From the NCBI GenBank assembly GCA_910588035.1, contig CAJUPY010000004.1, positions 101,515 through 165,514 of the forward strand: a stretch of 64,000 nucleotides of DNA, written 5' to 3'. The position numbers and the translations under genes were made by a program. Positions 27,222 to 35,418 of the stretch are shown in pieces. The notes below the pieces were generated by a model. That model searched no databases. It was not told where the DNA came from and saw nothing but the letters and a program-made list of their open reading frames with translations. The DNA is from an uncultured Muribaculaceae bacterium. Lineage in GTDB: Bacteria > Bacteroidota > Bacteroidia > Bacteroidales > Muribaculaceae. Numbering within the stretch: the first letter of the stretch is position 1; every line of letters starts with the position of its first letter.

Positions 27222-27252
27222 CAAAGTTACTTCATAGTCATAACATGGCAAA
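27222..27252 (-). promoter_or_regulatory. Bacteroidota promoter of rpoN
   Basis: Minus strand TTTG (complement of 27249-27252), 19 bp, TAACTTTG (complement of 27222-27229). Only 7 nt separate the -7 element from the ATG. Confidence 0.75.
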
Positions 27253-27269
27253 GTGAAATTAGTTTAAAA

Positions 27270-27300
27270 TTGCCGGAACGTCGGGAATTTACTAATTTTG
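27270..27300 (+). promoter_or_regulatory. Bacteroidota promoter of the SpoU methyltransferase
   Basis: TTG at 27270-27272 and TAATTTTG at 27293-27300 with a 20-bp spacer. The ATG follows 5 nt later, again implying a leaderless transcript. Confidence 0.7.
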
Positions 27301-27305
27301 CCGCC

Positions 27306-27833
27306 ATGGAGAAAAAAACAATCTGGGATCTGCACCGTCTCTCTGTCGAGGAGTTCAGGGCAAAAGAGAAGAAACCCATCGCAGTCGTGCTCGACAATGT
27401 CAGGAGCCTTAACAATATAGGCTCTCTGTTCAGAACCTCTGACGCCTTCTCGGTCGACAGAATCTGTCTGTGTGGCATAACGGCCGTGCCGCCGTCGCCA
27501 GAAATCCACAAGACGGCACTCGGGGCCGAGGACTCTGTCAGCTGGAAGTATTATGAAACGACGGCGGAGGCTGTAGAGGCCTTGCGTGCCGATGGTTTCA
27601 CTATCTGTTGTCTGGAACAGGTCAAGGGCAGTGTGGCCCTGCAGGATTTCAAGGTTGAGAAAGGCCACCGTTATGCTGTCATATGCGGCCATGAGGTCAA
27701 CGGTGTCGACAAGGCTGTTGTAGATATGGCCGATGTCTGCATCGAGATTCCCCAGGAGGGAACCAAACATTCGCTCAACGTGTCGGTTTCGACGGGAATC
27801 GCCCTGTGGCATCTGTTCAGTCAGATGCTCTGA
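27306..27833 (+). CDS. SpoU/TrmH-family RNA 2'-O-methyltransferase
   Basis: SPOUT-class methyltransferase acting on tRNA or rRNA ribose. The start is the ATG at 27306 (MEKKTIWDLHRLS); an upstream extension would lie inside the promoter. The 175 residues show the three SpoU motifs: LDNVRSLNNIGSLFRT, the glycine knot CGHEVNGVDKAVVDMAD and IPQEGTKHSLNVSVSTGIA. No separate substrate-recognition domain is present, as in small TrmL/TrmH-like members. The stop is immediately followed by the stop of the convergent rluD-like gene (TGATCA). Which nucleotide is modified is unknown. Confidence 0.92.
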   Translation: MEKKTIWDLHRLSVEEFRAKEKKPIAVVLDNVRSLNNIGSLFRTSDAFSVDRICLCGITAVPPSPEIHKTALGAEDSVSWKYYETTAEAVEALRADGFTICCLEQVKGSVALQDFKVEKGHRYAVICGHEVNGVDKAVVDMADVCIEIPQEGTKHSLNVSVSTGIALWHLFSQML

Positions 27834-28916
27834 TCAGAGACGGTTGTAGTTGCGCCATTTTTCGATCATCGATGTCATGTCGGCGGGTACATCTGTCTCG
27901 AAAAACATCTCTTCGCCGGTCGCGGGGTGTACAAAGCCGAGTGTGCGTGCGTGCAGAGCCTGACGCGGACACAACTGAAAACAGTTGTTTACAAACTGGC
28001 GGTAGGAAGCTGAGGTCGTACCTCTCAGAATCTGGTCACCGCCATAGCGTGAGTCGTTCAGCAGCGGGTGTCCGATGTGTTTCATGTGAACTCTGATCTG
28101 ATGTGTGCGACCTGTCTCCAGCACACATTTCACGACCGAGACATACCCCAGGGACTCGATCACGCTGTAGTGGGTGACTGCATGTTTGCCGTAGTCACCG
28201 GCCGGGAAAACTGCCATTTGCAGACGGTCGCGCAGAGAACGTCCGATATTGCCTTCGATGCGTCCGGCCTGAGGTTCGGGAACACCCCAGACAACGGCCA
28301 CATATTCGCGTTTGGTGGTCTTGTTGAAGAATTGCCGGCCAAGGTGGGTTTTGGCATCAGGTGTCTTGGCTACGACGAGCAGGCCCGATGTGTCTTTGTC
28401 AATGCGGTGTACCAGTCCTAAACGCGGGTCGTTCACGTCGTAGTTGGGTGTGTCTTTGAAATGCCATGCGAGGGCGTTGACCAGTGTGCCCGTGTAGTTG
28501 CCGTGACCGGGATGAACGACCAGGCCGGGCGGTTTGTTGACGACCAGAAGGTAGTCGTCTTCATAAACGATGTCGAGGGGTATGTTCTCGGCGATTATCT
28601 CGAACTCATAGCGCGGACGGTCCATCACGATCGAGACCACATCGAACGGTTTGACGCGATAGTTGCTTTTGACCGCTTTTCCGTTTACAAGAATGCAACC
28701 TGCCTCGGCAGCTTGCTGAATGCGGTTGCGCGAGGCCTTCTGCATGTGGTCGACAAGAAATTTGTCGACTCTGAGCAGTGTCTGTCCCTTGTCGGCCACG
28801 AATCTGAAATGTTCAAACATCTCACGCTCCGTGTCGACAGTCTCGCCGTTCAGTCCGGTCGTGTCAAGTTGATCGAGTTCGTCGTCGAGTTCGTCTTCAA
28901 GAAAGTCTTCGCTCAT
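27834..28916 (-). CDS. RluA/RluD-family 23S rRNA pseudouridine synthase
   Basis: Converts uridine to pseudouridine in rRNA. An S4 RNA-binding domain (about residues 45-110, DKFLVDHMQKASRNRIQQA) precedes the catalytic domain with the signature HRIDKDTSGLLVVAKT containing the catalytic aspartate. The 360 residues include an acidic N-terminal extension (DELDDELDQLDTTGLNG). Sequence and length are most like RluD, but the target site is inferred. The start lies 2 nt from the PASTA gene's stop, within a long minus-strand run. Confidence 0.93.
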   Translation of the reverse strand: MSEDFLEDELDDELDQLDTTGLNGETVDTEREMFEHFRFVADKGQTLLRVDKFLVDHMQKASRNRIQQAAEAGCILVNGKAVKSNYRVKPFDVVSIVMDRPRYEFEIIAENIPLDIVYEDDYLLVVNKPPGLVVHPGHGNYTGTLVNALAWHFKDTPNYDVNDPRLGLVHRIDKDTSGLLVVAKTPDAKTHLGRQFFNKTTKREYVAVVWGVPEPQAGRIEGNIGRSLRDRLQMAVFPAGDYGKHAVTHYSVIESLGYVSVVKCVLETGRTHQIRVHMKHIGHPLLNDSRYGGDQILRGTTSASYRQFVNNCFQLCPRQALHARTLGFVHPATGEEMFFETDVPADMTSMIEKWRNYNRL

Positions 28917-28918
28917 GA

Positions 28919-29530
28919 TCAGTCAAGTTCATTCAGAATTGAGTCGTCTGACAAATCAAGTGCGTCGGTGTCGGCTTCGGGTTCATATCCGCGACCCACT
29001 TCTATGGTTATGGCAGCGTTGACCGGAATGCGTGTGCCGGCTTTCAGGGGAACTCCGTTGAATTTTGCACCGAGAACAAGGCCTTTGTATTCCGACTCGA
29101 TCTCCACGACATTTATTTTTTTAATGCCGATAGCTTCGAACAGAGATATTCCCTGGCGCATCGAGGTGTTGTGGAAATGGGGAACAGTGACCATTTTCGG
29201 TGTGAACGCCACGACTGTCAGATATACGGTGCGACCGGGTTTTACATTCGACCCGGGGCGAGGCGATTGTTCGACAACCGTTCCGGGAGCGGCTGTGGTG
29301 TCATAGATCGAATCGGCGATTTCTGCCTGAAAACTTTGGGCCTGAAGTTGCCGGCATGCCTCGCTGTAGGTCATGCCTTTCAGTGACGGAACGGTTTTCT
29401 GGGTGCCGTGCTGCGTCCAGTAGTCGAGAAAATAGAGTGCGGCGGTGAAAATGACACACGCCACGATGAACATATAGATTATGTTTGCCGTCAGCGGATG
29501 GGCGCGCAGAAAGTCGATTATCTTTTTCAC
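28919..29530 (-). CDS. PASTA-domain membrane protein
   Basis: A single N-terminal membrane helix (about residues 16-37) is followed by an extracytoplasmic part with PASTA-like units (VPSLKGMTYSEACRQLQAQ, VVEQSPRPGSNVKPGRTVYLTV, VPHFHNTSMRQGISLFEAIG). PASTA domains commonly bind muropeptides or beta-lactams in penicillin-binding proteins and kinases; here no catalytic domain is attached. The start is a GTG, 2 nt after the OmpH gene. The C-terminus is acidic. It probably senses or organises cell wall, but this is inference. Confidence 0.88.
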   Translation of the reverse strand: MKKIIDFLRAHPLTANIIYMFIVACVIFTAALYFLDYWTQHGTQKTVPSLKGMTYSEACRQLQAQSFQAEIADSIYDTTAAPGTVVEQSPRPGSNVKPGRTVYLTVVAFTPKMVTVPHFHNTSMRQGISLFEAIGIKKINVVEIESEYKGLVLGAKFNGVPLKAGTRIPVNAAITIEVGRGYEPEADTDALDLSDDSILNELD

Positions 29531-29532
29531 GG

Positions 29533-30033
29533 TTATCTGTTTACCTTTTCTTTGACAAGATCGGTTATGTCTTCAACTTCAATTCCGGTGAACAAGGGCT
29601 GTGACGCGGGAAAGATGAAGGTATAGGAGCCTTCGAGTCCGGCCTGACGTATTGCTTCCCTGACACGTTCCTTTATCGGGTCGACGAGTTGTGTTTCCTG
29701 ACGTAACAGGTCGGCTTCGGCGGTCGCGAGAAACTGTTGCGCTTTTTTCTGAAGGTTCTGGATTTCCTGAATGCGGCGTTCCTTGATCGTCTGGGGTGCT
29801 GACAGTTCCTGGTTGAGTGTCTGATAGTCTTCAAATTTTTTGTCGATGTCGGCACTCATCTTGTCATACTCCTGGTGATATTTTTGAGATGTCTCGAAGA
29901 GCTGACGTTGAACGAATACATAGTCACTCATTGATTCAAGAACGGCATTTTCGTCAACGACGGCAAACTTGGCTGTCTGCGACGCGGCGAAGAACGGAAC
30001 GCAAAGCAAAATCGAGAGAACGAAACGTGACAT
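29533..30033 (-). CDS. OmpH/Skp-family periplasmic chaperone (paralogue 1)
   Basis: Skp-like chaperones trap unfolded outer-membrane proteins in the periplasm with long coiled-coil arms. The 166 residues have a signal peptide (ending FAASQT), a KFAVVDENAVLESMSDY strand segment and a long charged coiled coil (about residues 45-125), then IKERVREAIRQAG and a C-terminal strand. It is the most diverged of three tandem copies downstream of bamA. A hairpin lies between it and the next copy. Confidence 0.9.
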   Translation of the reverse strand: MSRFVLSILLCVPFFAASQTAKFAVVDENAVLESMSDYVFVQRQLFETSQKYHQEYDKMSADIDKKFEDYQTLNQELSAPQTIKERRIQEIQNLQKKAQQFLATAEADLLRQETQLVDPIKERVREAIRQAGLEGSYTFIFPASQPLFTGIEVEDITDLVKEKVNR

Positions 30034-30078
30034 TGGGTGAGGGTATTTTAACGTTTTTAGAATAGAGGTTAATTTAAT

Positions 30079-30113
30079 GACAGCCCGGAACGTATGACGC
30101 GTGCCGGGCTGTC
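30079..30113 (-). terminator. Hairpin between OmpH paralogues 1 and 2
   Basis: GACAGCCCGG (30079-30088) pairs perfectly with CCGGGCTGTC (30104-30113). The following minus-strand sequence is only moderately T-rich, so it may attenuate or stabilise rather than fully terminate the transcript. Confidence 0.5.
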
Positions 30114-30138
30114 GACAATATCTTTAGCGGGAGATTGT

Positions 30139-30645
30139 TTATTTGATTCCGAGTTTTGTTTTTACCAACGGATTGACATCGACAACTTCTGCGCTCATGT
30201 ATACGGCTGCGGCTGTCGGAATGATGATGGTCAGACCTTTCTCCTGACCTACGGCCTGAGCTGCTTTCTGAATTTTATCGTAGATCGGAGCCATGAGCTG
30301 ATATTGCTGCTGCTGAAGATCGTTGTCGTAGGTCTGTGCGTGGGTCTGGATTTTCTGCTGCATTTCACCGAGTGATTTCTCATGACGTTCGAGAATCGCT
30401 GCCGGAGTTGCCGGATCGGCTTTGAGCTTGTTGTATTCATCGAAAGCTTTCTGTGCTTCTTCCTGAAGTTTCTGCAGGTCACCCTGATATTTTGTCTGGG
30501 CCTCCTGAAGTTGTTTCTGTGCCTCTGCTGTTTCGGGCGCGTCTTTAACAATTGCGTCGAGGTCGATGACGCCGATTTTGACAGTCTGTGCGGCCATCGT
30601 CATAGGGAAGGCAACGAGGACTGCGAGAAGAATTTTTTTAAGCAT
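30139..30645 (-). CDS. OmpH/Skp-family periplasmic chaperone (paralogue 2)
   Basis: 168 residues: signal peptide (ending MTMAAQT), the IGVIDLDAIVKDAPETAEAQ start of the OmpH domain, a Gln/Lys-rich coiled coil (about 40-115, KQLQEAQTKYQGDLQKLQEE) and a C-terminal strand region. It is a typical Skp-like protein, and its relation to copy 3 is closer than to copy 1. A -7-like element (TAATTTTG on the minus strand, 30703-30710) lies about 57 nt upstream, so it may have its own promoter. Confidence 0.92.
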   Translation of the reverse strand: MLKKILLAVLVAFPMTMAAQTVKIGVIDLDAIVKDAPETAEAQKQLQEAQTKYQGDLQKLQEEAQKAFDEYNKLKADPATPAAILERHEKSLGEMQQKIQTHAQTYDNDLQQQQYQLMAPIYDKIQKAAQAVGQEKGLTIIIPTAAAVYMSAEVVDVNPLVKTKLGIK

Positions 30646-30716
30646 TTTAGTTTCTATGGTTTATTTGTTTCTTTAATTTTAAAGTTTCTCTTTTGAAGAG
30701 TGCAAAATTAGTGATT

Positions 30717-31232
30717 TTAATTTGAATAACCTAATTTTGCGAGCACCTCGTTGCTGATGTCGATTCGGGGAGATGCGTAGATTATGTTTGCCGAAGAGGC
30801 GCGGTCGAAGATAGTCTGGTAGCCTCTTTCCTCGCTGACTTTCTTGACGGCGTTGTAGACGTCGTCTTGAATCGGTTTCATCAGTGTCTGGCGTTTTTGG
30901 TAAAGTTCGCCTTCAGGACCGAAATATTTATATCTGAGTTCGTTTGCCTCTTTCTCTTTGGCTACGATCTCTTCTTCTTTTTTCTGCTTTTGCTCGTCGG
31001 TCAGGAAAACACGCTCCGCCTGATAGTTCTTGTAGAGTGTCTCGGCCTGTTTTGAAATGTTCTCCACTTCTTTCTGCCATCTCTGCGAGAGCTGGTTCAG
31101 CTGTTCGTTGGCCATTTCATACTGGGGCACGTTTTTCAAGATATACTCCATGTCGACCAATGCGAACTTCTGGGCGAATGCCGCGCTGAAGCCGGCAAGA
31201 ATCAGCGCGAGTGTCATGGCTATTTTTTTCAT
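30717..31232 (-). CDS. OmpH/Skp-family periplasmic chaperone (paralogue 3)
   Basis: 171 residues with signal peptide (ending SAAFAQ), KFALVDMEYILKNVPQYEMAN, a long coiled coil (about 40-115, WQKEVENISKQAETLYKNYQ) and a conserved end (SEERGYQTIFDRASS). It is the copy next to bamA, the common pairing in Bacteroidota, and probably the principal chaperone for barrels inserted by BamA. Confidence 0.93.
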   Translation of the reverse strand: MKKIAMTLALILAGFSAAFAQKFALVDMEYILKNVPQYEMANEQLNQLSQRWQKEVENISKQAETLYKNYQAERVFLTDEQKQKKEEEIVAKEKEANELRYKYFGPEGELYQKRQTLMKPIQDDVYNAVKKVSEERGYQTIFDRASSANIIYASPRIDISNEVLAKLGYSN

Positions 31233-31308
31233 GTTGTTGCTTATTAATGTTGTTAGACTTCTATTGTATAGACGTTTCAGCGAACAAAAGGTTTAATCAG
31301 ACAGCCGA

Positions 31309-33924
31309 TTAGAACTCCTGTCCGAGAATGAAGTGGAAATGGCTGCCGCCTTTTTCTCCGAAGACGGTGTCGAAACCGTAGGCCCAGTCTATACCCATCA
31401 TGCCGACCATTGGCAGATAGATTCTGACGCCGGCACCGGCACTGCGCTTGAGTGAGAACGGCGAGAAATCTTTGACTGCGGTCCATGCGTTTCCGGCCTC
31501 GACAAATGCCAGTCCATAGATTGTGGTTGTCGGTTGAAGCATGAACGGGAAGTGGAGCTCCATGCCGATTCGGCTGTAGGCATAGCCTTCGTGTCCCCAC
31601 GGGGTGAACTGTCCGTTGTCATATCCGCGCAGACCGATTGTCTCGGTTGCATATGTGTAGCTTCCGGTCATGCCGTCGCCACCGACATAGAATGTCTCGA
31701 ACGGAGAGCGGAGCCATTTGTTGTAGCTTCCGAGCAGACCGAAATCGGCACGTGTCATGAACACCAGGGTCCATTGTCCGTCAACATCGGTGAGCGGAGT
31801 GTAGGTGCGTGATTTGAAGCGCAGTTTCCAATATTCGATCCAGCGGTACATTTCCTTGCGTGACTCTGTTGTGTTCTGCTTCGACAGTTTTTCCCAGTTT
31901 TTTCCGGGCGAGAAGAGCGAAGCGGGTGGTGTGAGCTGAAGGTTGACGGAGAATTGTGATCCGCGGCGGGTGTACAACGGGTTGTCGATCGAGTTACGCG
32001 CAAGGGTGAGACCGAGAACGAGCGCGTTAGACGTTCCGTTGTTCATGTAGTAGAGGTAATCCCAATTCTTCAGGTAATACCAGTTGTAGGTCAGTTCGGC
32101 AGTGAACGTGAAGTAGTCGTCGGGCCAGTTGAGCTGTTTTCCGAAACCGACTGTCACGCCTGCCATCTGCAGGAACTTGTTCGGGTCGTATGCGTTCTCG
32201 TAAGAGTTCTGGTAGTAGTCGTTGTAACTGCTGCCTCCCCAATAGCCGAGTCCGCTGTAGAGATAGGGGTTCTGCCAACGTGAGTTGTAGAACGAGGAGT
32301 TTACTCCTGTCTGCCGTGAGTAGTAGGCCGACACCGACAGTGAGTTGGGTCGTTTACCGCCGAACCACGGGTCGAGGAACGACACCTGGTAGGCCTGGTA
32401 GTAACGGGCATTGGTCTGGGCCGAAATGGTGAATGTCTGTCCTTCGCCCTGAGGAATCACACCTTTGTAGGTCGACGGGTAGAGCAGGTTCTTTATCGAG
32501 AAGTTGGTGAACTTCAGGGCGAGTTTGCCGATGATGCCGGTTTGTCCCCAACCCATTGAGAACTCGATCTGGTCGTTTGCTTTTGATTCAAGATTGAGAA
32601 TGACATCGACAGTTCCGTTCTCTTCGTTGGGCTGTACGTCGGGATTCAGGTTCTCGGGGTTGAAGTGTCCGGTCTGGGCGATCTCACGGAGCGAACGCAC
32701 AAGGTCAGATTTCGAGAACAGCTCACCGGGACGTATGCGCAATTCGCGGCGCACCACTTTTTCATAGAGTCGGTCGTTACCGTTGATGACGACTTTGTTT
32801 AGTGTCGCCTGCGGACCCTCGAACATTCTCATTTCAAGATCGATCGAGTCTCCATGCACGTTTTTCTCGATCGGCACAAGTTGATAGAAGAGGTAACCGC
32901 GGTCCATGTAGAGGTTTGAGATAGCGTCATCATCTTCTGTCGTTCGTTTGTTCAGCAATTTCTGATTATAGACCTCTCCGGGGTTGATGCCGAGCACGGC
33001 GTTGAGGAAGTCAGTCGTGTAGATTGTGTTACCGACCCAGTCGATGTCGCTGATGTAATATTTTTTACCTTCTTCAAGGCTCAGGTAGACGTCGACGGTC
33101 TTCTCGTTGTAGGGCACTACGCTGTCAGAGAGAATCTTGGCGTCGCGATAGCCCTTTTCGTTATATTTCTCTATGATTCGGTTAAGGTCGTCGTGATAGT
33201 CGCTCTCGACAAATTTCTTCTGTTTGAAGATGTTGCGTAGTTTTCCTTTCTCGTTGGTCTTCTTCATCGCGCCTTTGACGGCGTTGTCAGACAAGACTTC
33301 GTTTCCTTCGATGTAGATTTTATGCACCTTGACCTTGTCGTGTTTGTCTACGGCTATGTCGACAATCTGTTCGTTTTTGTTCGACAAGTCGTCTCTGAGG
33401 TTGATCTGCACGTCGGCGTTACCGAAACCTTTGTCGCTGTAATATTTTTTGATGATGGTTTTCGCGCGGTTGACGATGTTCTGGGTTATCTGGTTGCCCT
33501 TCATCAGCTGCAGACGTTCCTGAATGTCATCGCGTTCGCCCTTTTTCATTCCGATGTAGTTGATTTCTGAGATGCGCGGGTGGGTGCGTAACTCGATTTC
33601 GAGCCATGCTTTGTCGCCGTAGGTCTTCAGAACCTTGATTCTGGCCTGAGCGAAAAGACCCTGTCTCATCAGTCGGCGCACCGCGTTGTTGATGTCTCCA
33701 CCCGGAATGTCGACTTTCTGACCTTCTTTCAGGCCCGAGTAGCCGATAATGATGTAGTCTTCGTAGTTTGGAGCACCCGACACTGTGATGCCGGCGATCT
33801 CATATTGGCGCGGAACACCTGTGAACACGACATTGGGGTTATATATCGTGTCGGTTTTTTCCTGGGCCGACGCGCTGAACATCAGTGAGGCGATCAATGT
33901 GATGAAAAATAGCTTATATCGCAT
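31309..33924 (-). CDS. bamA: Outer-membrane protein assembly factor BamA
   Basis: Central insertase for outer-membrane barrels. The 871 residues have a signal peptide (ending SASAQ), an N-terminal part with POTRA domains (about 30-450; for example GNTIYTTDFLNAVLGINPGEVYN) and a C-terminal barrel of the Omp85 family (about 470-871). The conserved insertion-loop motif is present as GLRGYDNGQ (the VRGY/F type), and the protein ends in HFHFILGQEF with a terminal Phe. It lies between uppS and the ompH cluster, a conserved arrangement. Confidence 0.97.
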   Translation of the reverse strand: MRYKLFFITLIASLMFSASAQEKTDTIYNPNVVFTGVPRQYEIAGITVSGAPNYEDYIIIGYSGLKEGQKVDIPGGDINNAVRRLMRQGLFAQARIKVLKTYGDKAWLEIELRTHPRISEINYIGMKKGERDDIQERLQLMKGNQITQNIVNRAKTIIKKYYSDKGFGNADVQINLRDDLSNKNEQIVDIAVDKHDKVKVHKIYIEGNEVLSDNAVKGAMKKTNEKGKLRNIFKQKKFVESDYHDDLNRIIEKYNEKGYRDAKILSDSVVPYNEKTVDVYLSLEEGKKYYISDIDWVGNTIYTTDFLNAVLGINPGEVYNQKLLNKRTTEDDDAISNLYMDRGYLFYQLVPIEKNVHGDSIDLEMRMFEGPQATLNKVVINGNDRLYEKVVRRELRIRPGELFSKSDLVRSLREIAQTGHFNPENLNPDVQPNEENGTVDVILNLESKANDQIEFSMGWGQTGIIGKLALKFTNFSIKNLLYPSTYKGVIPQGEGQTFTISAQTNARYYQAYQVSFLDPWFGGKRPNSLSVSAYYSRQTGVNSSFYNSRWQNPYLYSGLGYWGGSSYNDYYQNSYENAYDPNKFLQMAGVTVGFGKQLNWPDDYFTFTAELTYNWYYLKNWDYLYYMNNGTSNALVLGLTLARNSIDNPLYTRRGSQFSVNLQLTPPASLFSPGKNWEKLSKQNTTESRKEMYRWIEYWKLRFKSRTYTPLTDVDGQWTLVFMTRADFGLLGSYNKWLRSPFETFYVGGDGMTGSYTYATETIGLRGYDNGQFTPWGHEGYAYSRIGMELHFPFMLQPTTTIYGLAFVEAGNAWTAVKDFSPFSLKRSAGAGVRIYLPMVGMMGIDWAYGFDTVFGEKGGSHFHFILGQEF

Positions 33925-33953
33925 GGGATAATCGGTGAAGATTGATTTGTCTG

Positions 33954-34706
33954 TTATATCGTTTCGTTTATTTGTTCGCTTGTGAGGCCGAACCGGCGTT
34001 CACGTGACTGGAAATCCAGAATGATGCGGCAGAAATCCTCTTTAGAGAAATCGGGCCAGAATGTCGGAGTCACAAACAGCTCTGCATAGGCGATTTGCCA
34101 CAGCAGGAAGTTGCTGACACGCATGTCGCCGCCGGTTCTGATCAGAATGTCAGGATCGGGCATTTCGGCGGTGGTGAGGTTTGCCGCCACGGCATTGTCG
34201 TCGATGTCGGCCGGATCGATTTCACCTGCGGCGGCTGCAGCCGCAAGGCGGCGTGCTGCACGGGTGATTTCCCAGCGCGACGAGTAGCTGAGTGCCAGAC
34301 AGAGGGTCAGGCCGGTGCCCGAGGCGGTGTCGTCGATACATTTCTGAAGACGACTTACAACTTCGGCAGGCATTCGCGAGGTGTCGCCGATCATTGTCAG
34401 TCTGACGTTGTTCTTGATCAGGTCGGGGGTCTCCCGTTCGATAGCTGTAGCTATCAGATGCATCAGAGTGTCGACTTCCTGGCGCGGACGATTCCAGTTT
34501 TCGGTCGAGAACGCATACAGCGTCAGATAGCCGATGCCGATTTCTGAGGCAATCTCGGTTATTTTTCTGACAGTCTCCACACCCTTGACATGTCCGGCTG
34601 AGCGTTGCAGCGAACGTGCTTTGGCCCACCGGCCGTTGCCGTCCATGATAATGGCGACGTGGGCAGGAAGCCGTGAGTGGTCTATTTGTTTTATGAGATT
34701 GTCCAT
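33954..34706 (-). CDS. uppS: Isoprenyl transferase (undecaprenyl diphosphate synthase)
   Basis: Condenses isopentenyl diphosphate to the C55 carrier for wall and surface polysaccharides. The start MDNLIKQIDHSRLP (250 residues) is preferred; an ATG at 34736 would overlap the upstream gene by 11 nt. Family motifs: IIMDGNGRWAK with the catalytic Asp, LTLYAFSTENWNRP, and DILIRTGGDMRVSNFLLWQ with AELFVTPTFWPDF. It is 29 nt upstream of bamA on the same strand. Confidence 0.96.
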   Translation of the reverse strand: MDNLIKQIDHSRLPAHVAIIMDGNGRWAKARSLQRSAGHVKGVETVRKITEIASEIGIGYLTLYAFSTENWNRPRQEVDTLMHLIATAIERETPDLIKNNVRLTMIGDTSRMPAEVVSRLQKCIDDTASGTGLTLCLALSYSSRWEITRAARRLAAAAAAGEIDPADIDDNAVAANLTTAEMPDPDILIRTGGDMRVSNFLLWQIAYAELFVTPTFWPDFSKEDFCRIILDFQSRERRFGLTSEQINETI

Positions 34707-34725
34707 TGGTTTGCGTTTGATTGGT

Positions 34726-35406
34726 TTAGTCGACATAGTGGCATGTCTCGCATCGTTTGCCAAATTCGTAGGTTATCGATATCGACAGGTTTGAGTACCA
34801 GTCGGTGTTTTTGAGAAACGAGCTTTTTATGCCGTAGAGGTCGTTCAGCTCCTTGCCGTCGACTTTATCAGAGAATACTTTGGTCATCGTGAATTCGAGG
34901 CCGAGGTTCAATCTTTCCTTGAGTTTGTATTTAACTCCGAGGCCGAGGGCGATGTTGGGGGCTATGTTGCTCTGTCCGTCGCATGTTGCCAAGGTCACTC
35001 CCGGACCGGCTGTCACATATGGACTCCAACGCTTCAGCCGTTTGTAGGTCTCGCCGATGCCGTAAGGAAAAAAGTTGAACTCAAATCGTGCGCCGAGGTC
35101 AAAGACGGTCGACTTGAATGAGTAGGAGGCTCCGTCGGGCAACACGTTGTCGAAGTCGCCGGTATCGCCGCTGACTGTGGCTGCTGTCAGAATTCCGCGC
35201 AGTGTCCAGCGTGTGTTTGCCAGATATCTGAAAGAGAAACCTCCTGAAACTCCCGGCTTGTGGAATATGTTGCTGGTGTTGGCGTCGCCGAGATAGCCCG
35301 ACATGCCAAGCTGGAGACCTGCGTCAAATTTGTAGGTCTCTTCCTGGGCAAGCGTGCCGAACACGGTGGCCAGAACCAGAATTATCGTTACCGGGATTCG
35401 TTTCAT
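34726..35406 (-). CDS. DUF6089-type outer-membrane beta-barrel protein
   Basis: Function unknown. The 226 residues have a signal peptide (ending GTLAQ), then eight or more amphipathic strands of the OmpA/OmpW barrel kind (LGMSGYLGDANTSN, FSFRYLANTRWTLRG, YVTAGPGVTLATC, LGLGVKYKLKERLNLGLEF). The family commonly sits next to uppS/bamA in Bacteroidales. It ends CETCHYVD, an unusual Cys-containing tail. It starts 12 nt after the DUF6242 gene's stop. Confidence 0.82.
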   Translation of the reverse strand: MKRIPVTIILVLATVFGTLAQEETYKFDAGLQLGMSGYLGDANTSNIFHKPGVSGGFSFRYLANTRWTLRGILTAATVSGDTGDFDNVLPDGASYSFKSTVFDLGARFEFNFFPYGIGETYKRLKRWSPYVTAGPGVTLATCDGQSNIAPNIALGLGVKYKLKERLNLGLEFTMTKVFSDKVDGKELNDLYGIKSSFLKNTDWYSNLSISITYEFGKRCETCHYVD

Positions 35407-35418
35407 TATTTCGGCCCG

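Noticed and set aside
34707..34763. Longer uppS starts at 34736 (ATG) or 34763 (TTG)
   Set aside because: They overlap the DUF6089 coding end; the start at 34706 matches the usual distance to the MDGNGRW motif.
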